7,860 bases of DNA, from positions 1 to 7,860 of the forward strand of contig JAIDJD010000242.1 in assembly GCA_029052375.1 (NCBI GenBank), written 5' to 3'. Origin of the DNA: Duncaniella sp. (lineage in GTDB: Bacteria > Bacteroidota > Bacteroidia > Bacteroidales > Muribaculaceae). Made by a program: the position numbers and the translations under genes. A model generated the notes under the pieces. That model ran no database searches, was not told the DNA's origin, and was given only the letters and a program-made list of their open reading frames with translations. Below, in pieces: positions 5,578-7,860 of this stretch (position 1 is its first letter; the number at the start of each line of letters is the position of its first letter).

Positions 5578-6995
5578 TTTGTCGTTGTATTGGGTTCAAC
5601 TGTTTGTATCTCTGAGTTGTATGGTATATCCTTGAGCAATACCGAGGAATGGGCCACGGGGTCGGCCCTGTATTCGGAGCAGGCCCTGGAGACATCGGCG
5701 AAGTTGTCGCGGAAACCGGGAATGAAACCTGAGGCCCCGCGCGAGAACAGCACACCCGCCACCTGTCCGAGCGTATAATAAGAGACATCCTTGGCCGGAG
5801 CCACAGGCAGCATCATAGGGTCGGCGTCTTCGGGCGTGCCCTGCGGGAGTATGCGGTCTATGAGACCCGACCTCTCGAGGTGGCGCAGGAGGTCGGCCAG
5901 AAGCCTGGGCGGGACATTGTAGAGGCGCGATATCTGGGAGGGCGCCAGAGGAGGCAGGCCGCGCGCAAACCTGCTGACCACAACGGTGAGGACAGCCGTC
6001 TCGACCTCAAAGCGATAGTCTGCGGAGATGTCCGAGCTCTGCTGTTCGAAGCTGAAGAGAGATATGTCTTGCGAGGCCCGGCAGACCAGCGCCCCGGCAA
6101 GGGTGATGAGCCACGAGAGCTGCATCCATATGAGCATGAGGGGCAGGAAAGAGAACGAGCCGTAGATGGCATTGTACTTGGACACATAGAGCTGGCCGGT
6201 GAGGAAGAGCCACTGGAGCACCTGGAAAGCGCTGCCGGCCAGGACTCCGGCTATCAGGGCGTTCTGCCACCTGACCTTGACGTTGGGTATCAGCTTGTAG
6301 GCGCCCATGAAGAAGAGCCACGTCAGCACGACGCTGACACAGTCGAGCCCGAACTCGAGCACGGGCGAGAGCATGGCCGGCAGGATACGCTGTATGGCCG
6401 ACGACATCAGCACCTGAAGACCGCCCGAGCATATCATGAGTATGGGCAGTATGATGCAGATGGCCAGGTAGTCCGTCAGCTTGCGAAAGATAGAACGGTC
6501 TTGAGAGACGCCCCACACCTCGTTGAATGTCTCCTCGACACTGTCCAGCAGGGATATCACCGTCCACAGCAGAAAGACGAGGCCCACGCCGACGAAGATG
6601 CCTTCCGAGGCCTGGGCGAGAGCCTTGTCCACAAAGCCTATGGCCACCTCGAGCGCCTGGCGCTGGGAGGGGACGAGGTTGAAGAGCTGGGTCTGGACAA
6701 TGTTCTGGAAACCGAACCCGCGCCCGATGGCAAACAGGAGCGCGAGCGCCGGCACCACAGCCAGCATGGTGCGGTAGGTCATGGCGCAAGCCTTGGTCTG
6801 AAGGTCGGCGCTGAAGAATGTGCGGACAGTGAGGTTGAGGGTCTTGACCACATTAACCTTGAGGATATCCCTGTGGTCTGTCCAGACGCCCTGCGAGCAA
6901 TATTGCCACAGAGCCGCGGCGCGGTCGCGCAGACGCGCGATGCGCTTGCCGATGCCCGGCCCCTTATCTTTGCCTCCGGTCCCGGTCATGGTCAT
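5574..6995 (-). CDS. YihY/BrkB family inner-membrane protein with C-terminal helical extension
   Basis: This 473-residue membrane protein belongs to the family once annotated as ribonuclease BN, an assignment now known to be wrong; the true function is unsettled. Typical motifs are CAMTYRTMLAVVPALALLFA (70-89), EETFNEVWGV (154-163), YKLIPNVKVRWQNALIAG (233-250) and YGSFSFLPLMLIW (278-290), with about six membrane helices between 75 and 305. Residues 325-473 form a soluble extension absent from the short E. coli YihY (about 290 residues). Part of it (about 332-395, with PSQISRLYNVPPRLLADLLRH) resembles a winged helix. Long forms like this are common in Bacteroidota. The start at 6995 is supported by GAGGAGG just upstream and by an ATGA overlap with the lipoprotein gene; a second ATG two codons in is less well placed. 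The stop overlaps ridA in the same way. Confidence 0.93.
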   Translation of the reverse strand: MTMTGTGGKDKGPGIGKRIARLRDRAAALWQYCSQGVWTDHRDILKVNVVKTLNLTVRTFFSADLQTKACAMTYRTMLAVVPALALLFAIGRGFGFQNIVQTQLFNLVPSQRQALEVAIGFVDKALAQASEGIFVGVGLVFLLWTVISLLDSVEETFNEVWGVSQDRSIFRKLTDYLAICIILPILMICSGGLQVLMSSAIQRILPAMLSPVLEFGLDCVSVVLTWLFFMGAYKLIPNVKVRWQNALIAGVLAGSAFQVLQWLFLTGQLYVSKYNAIYGSFSFLPLMLIWMQLSWLITLAGALVCRASQDISLFSFEQQSSDISADYRFEVETAVLTVVVSRFARGLPPLAPSQISRLYNVPPRLLADLLRHLERSGLIDRILPQGTPEDADPMMLPVAPAKDVSYYTLGQVAGVLFSRGASGFIPGFRDNFADVSRACSEYRADPVAHSSVLLKDIPYNSEIQTVEPNTTTK

Positions 6996-7840
6996 TTCTC
7001 CTCCTCAGGCTCTACATATGTCCGGGCCGCCTGCTGGCGGCTCAGGTCTACAGACCGCGAGAGCTTCTCGCGCCTGACAGAGGCCACGCGGGCCTGGCGC
7101 ACGGCGGACGCATAGTCGTAGAGCGTGGCCAGGCGGGCAGACGCCTCGGGGGCCAGCGCGGTGCGGTGTGTGCCCGATGTGCCGTTGAACACGAGCGTCA
7201 TCGGCTCGCCTGAGTGGAGGCTGACAAAGCGTGCCAGAGAGTCACACTCGGCGGCGAGGAAGGTGATGGTCTCGCGTCCCGCGCCGCGGTCGTTGCGCTC
7301 GCCGTCATGGGGTATGCGGGCCGTCGAAGCCCCTTCTCCCGACGCCGTCTGCACACTCACGGAGTGGGCCTTGACGGTGTGGCCCGCCAGAACGGCAAGG
7401 ATATAGAAGTCTCCCTCCGGCGACAGGCGCCCGTAGATGCCCGTGGTGGTGTAGACCTTGTCTGAATTCTCTCCCGCGGCCACGAAATATGGCTCTACGG
7501 GGTTGTCAACCCTGCGCACATAAGGCTTAAGCGAATCTGAGCGCCATGCCAGACGGGCGAGCAGGGAGTCTGTGGCCTCGAGCTCGGCTATAGCCAGTCC
7601 CTCGCGGGCAAGGGTAGAGATATGCAGGGCCTCCCTGCGGGCCTCGAGAGCCTTGGGATATGCGCGGCCTACAGAGTCGGCCAGCTCGTGCGCGAGCCTG
7701 CAATTGCCTGTGTCGAGAGCCGTCCTGGCCTCTGCCACGAGGGCCGAGGCCTCCTTTTCGTGCCGGTCAGGACCGCAAGAGGTGAGCATCGCCAGCCCTG
7801 CCGAGGCTGCGAGAATAATCTTAGTTTGGGCGTTGGGAAT
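6992..7840 (-). CDS. hypothetical lipoprotein, probable ATT start, no recognised family
   Basis: From the first ATG (7789) the protein is 265 residues and opens MLTSCGPDRHEKEAS, which has a lipobox (LTSC) but no signal helix. Reading the frame 17 codons further gives the missing signal: KIILAASAGLAMLTSC preceded by Lys residues. The only plausible initiator there is ATT at 7840-7838, with AAAAGG 8 bases upstream, giving 282 residues and a lipidated Cys22; the frame is closed by TAA at 7855-7853. The body is a helical Ala/Arg/Glu-rich N-terminal region (to about 100 in ATG numbering, spacing like TPR or coiled coil). A beta-rich middle (113-210, around VYTTTGIYGRLSPEGDFYILAVL) follows, then a basic helical tail ending YVEPEEEK. 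It is probably an envelope protein, coupled to YihY by an ATGA overlap. I do not recognise the family and assign no function. Confidence 0.8.
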   Translation of the reverse strand: MPNAQTKIILAASAGLAMLTSCGPDRHEKEASALVAEARTALDTGNCRLAHELADSVGRAYPKALEARREALHISTLAREGLAIAELEATDSLLARLAWRSDSLKPYVRRVDNPVEPYFVAAGENSDKVYTTTGIYGRLSPEGDFYILAVLAGHTVKAHSVSVQTASGEGASTARIPHDGERNDRGAGRETITFLAAECDSLARFVSLHSGEPMTLVFNGTSGTHRTALAPEASARLATLYDYASAVRQARVASVRREKLSRSVDLSRQQAARTYVEPEEEK

Positions 7841-7860
7841 TTTTTTAGCCTTTTACCAGT

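Noticed and set aside
5880..7115. 411-codon open frame on the plus strand opposite the YihY gene
   Set aside because: It is the antisense of a clear family member, with a charged, His/Glu/Gly-rich composition typical of antisense frames in GC-rich DNA and no recognisable motif.
1..7860. CRISPR arrays, insertion sequences, tRNA or rRNA genes
   Set aside because: I see no regularly spaced repeats of CRISPR length, no transposase or terminal inverted repeats, and no tRNA- or rRNA-like sequence on either strand.

Overview
The window looks like chromosomal DNA from a Bacteroidota bacterium, most likely a gut Bacteroidales (Bacteroides/Muribaculaceae-type). Three things point there: a capsule-type Wza/Wzc pair in the form typical of this phylum, a DUF6155-like protein known mainly from Bacteroidota, and promoter candidates of the TAnnTTTG (-7) class. 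All six protein genes I can support lie on the minus strand. The only plus-strand transcript I can argue for is a structured RNA in the one large intergenic gap. The species is an inference.

Read in the direction of transcription (right to left), the first unit is lipoprotein - YihY/BrkB membrane protein - RidA (7840 to 5203). Both junctions are 4-base ATGA overlaps, so the three genes are probably translationally coupled. The lipoprotein has no recognised family and appears to start at a non-standard ATT codon. The unit ends in two back-to-back hairpins (5131-5196).

The second unit is dsbD - DUF6155 (5000 to 2420), with a 16-base gap. DsbD is a full-length three-domain thiol reductant transporter with all three cysteine pairs present. 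A TAATTTTG promoter element lies just upstream of it.

The third region is a 655-base gap (1765-2419). It holds a plus-strand promoter of the Bacteroides type, a T-rich, hairpin-rich stretch ending in an intrinsic terminator (about 360 nt, read here as a standalone RNA), and the upstream region of the exopolysaccharide genes with two pairs of 8-base direct repeats.

The fourth unit is wza - wzc-like (1764 to beyond base 1). These encode the outer-membrane export lipoprotein and the inner-membrane chain-length/co-polymerase partner of a Wzx/Wzy-type exopolysaccharide or capsule locus that continues off the left edge. The kinase half of Wzc, if present, is outside the window.

Most of the window is ordinary chromosomal content. 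The parts most worth a second look are the 2045-2403 RNA, the ATT-start lipoprotein and its coupled operon, and the paired repeats upstream of wza.
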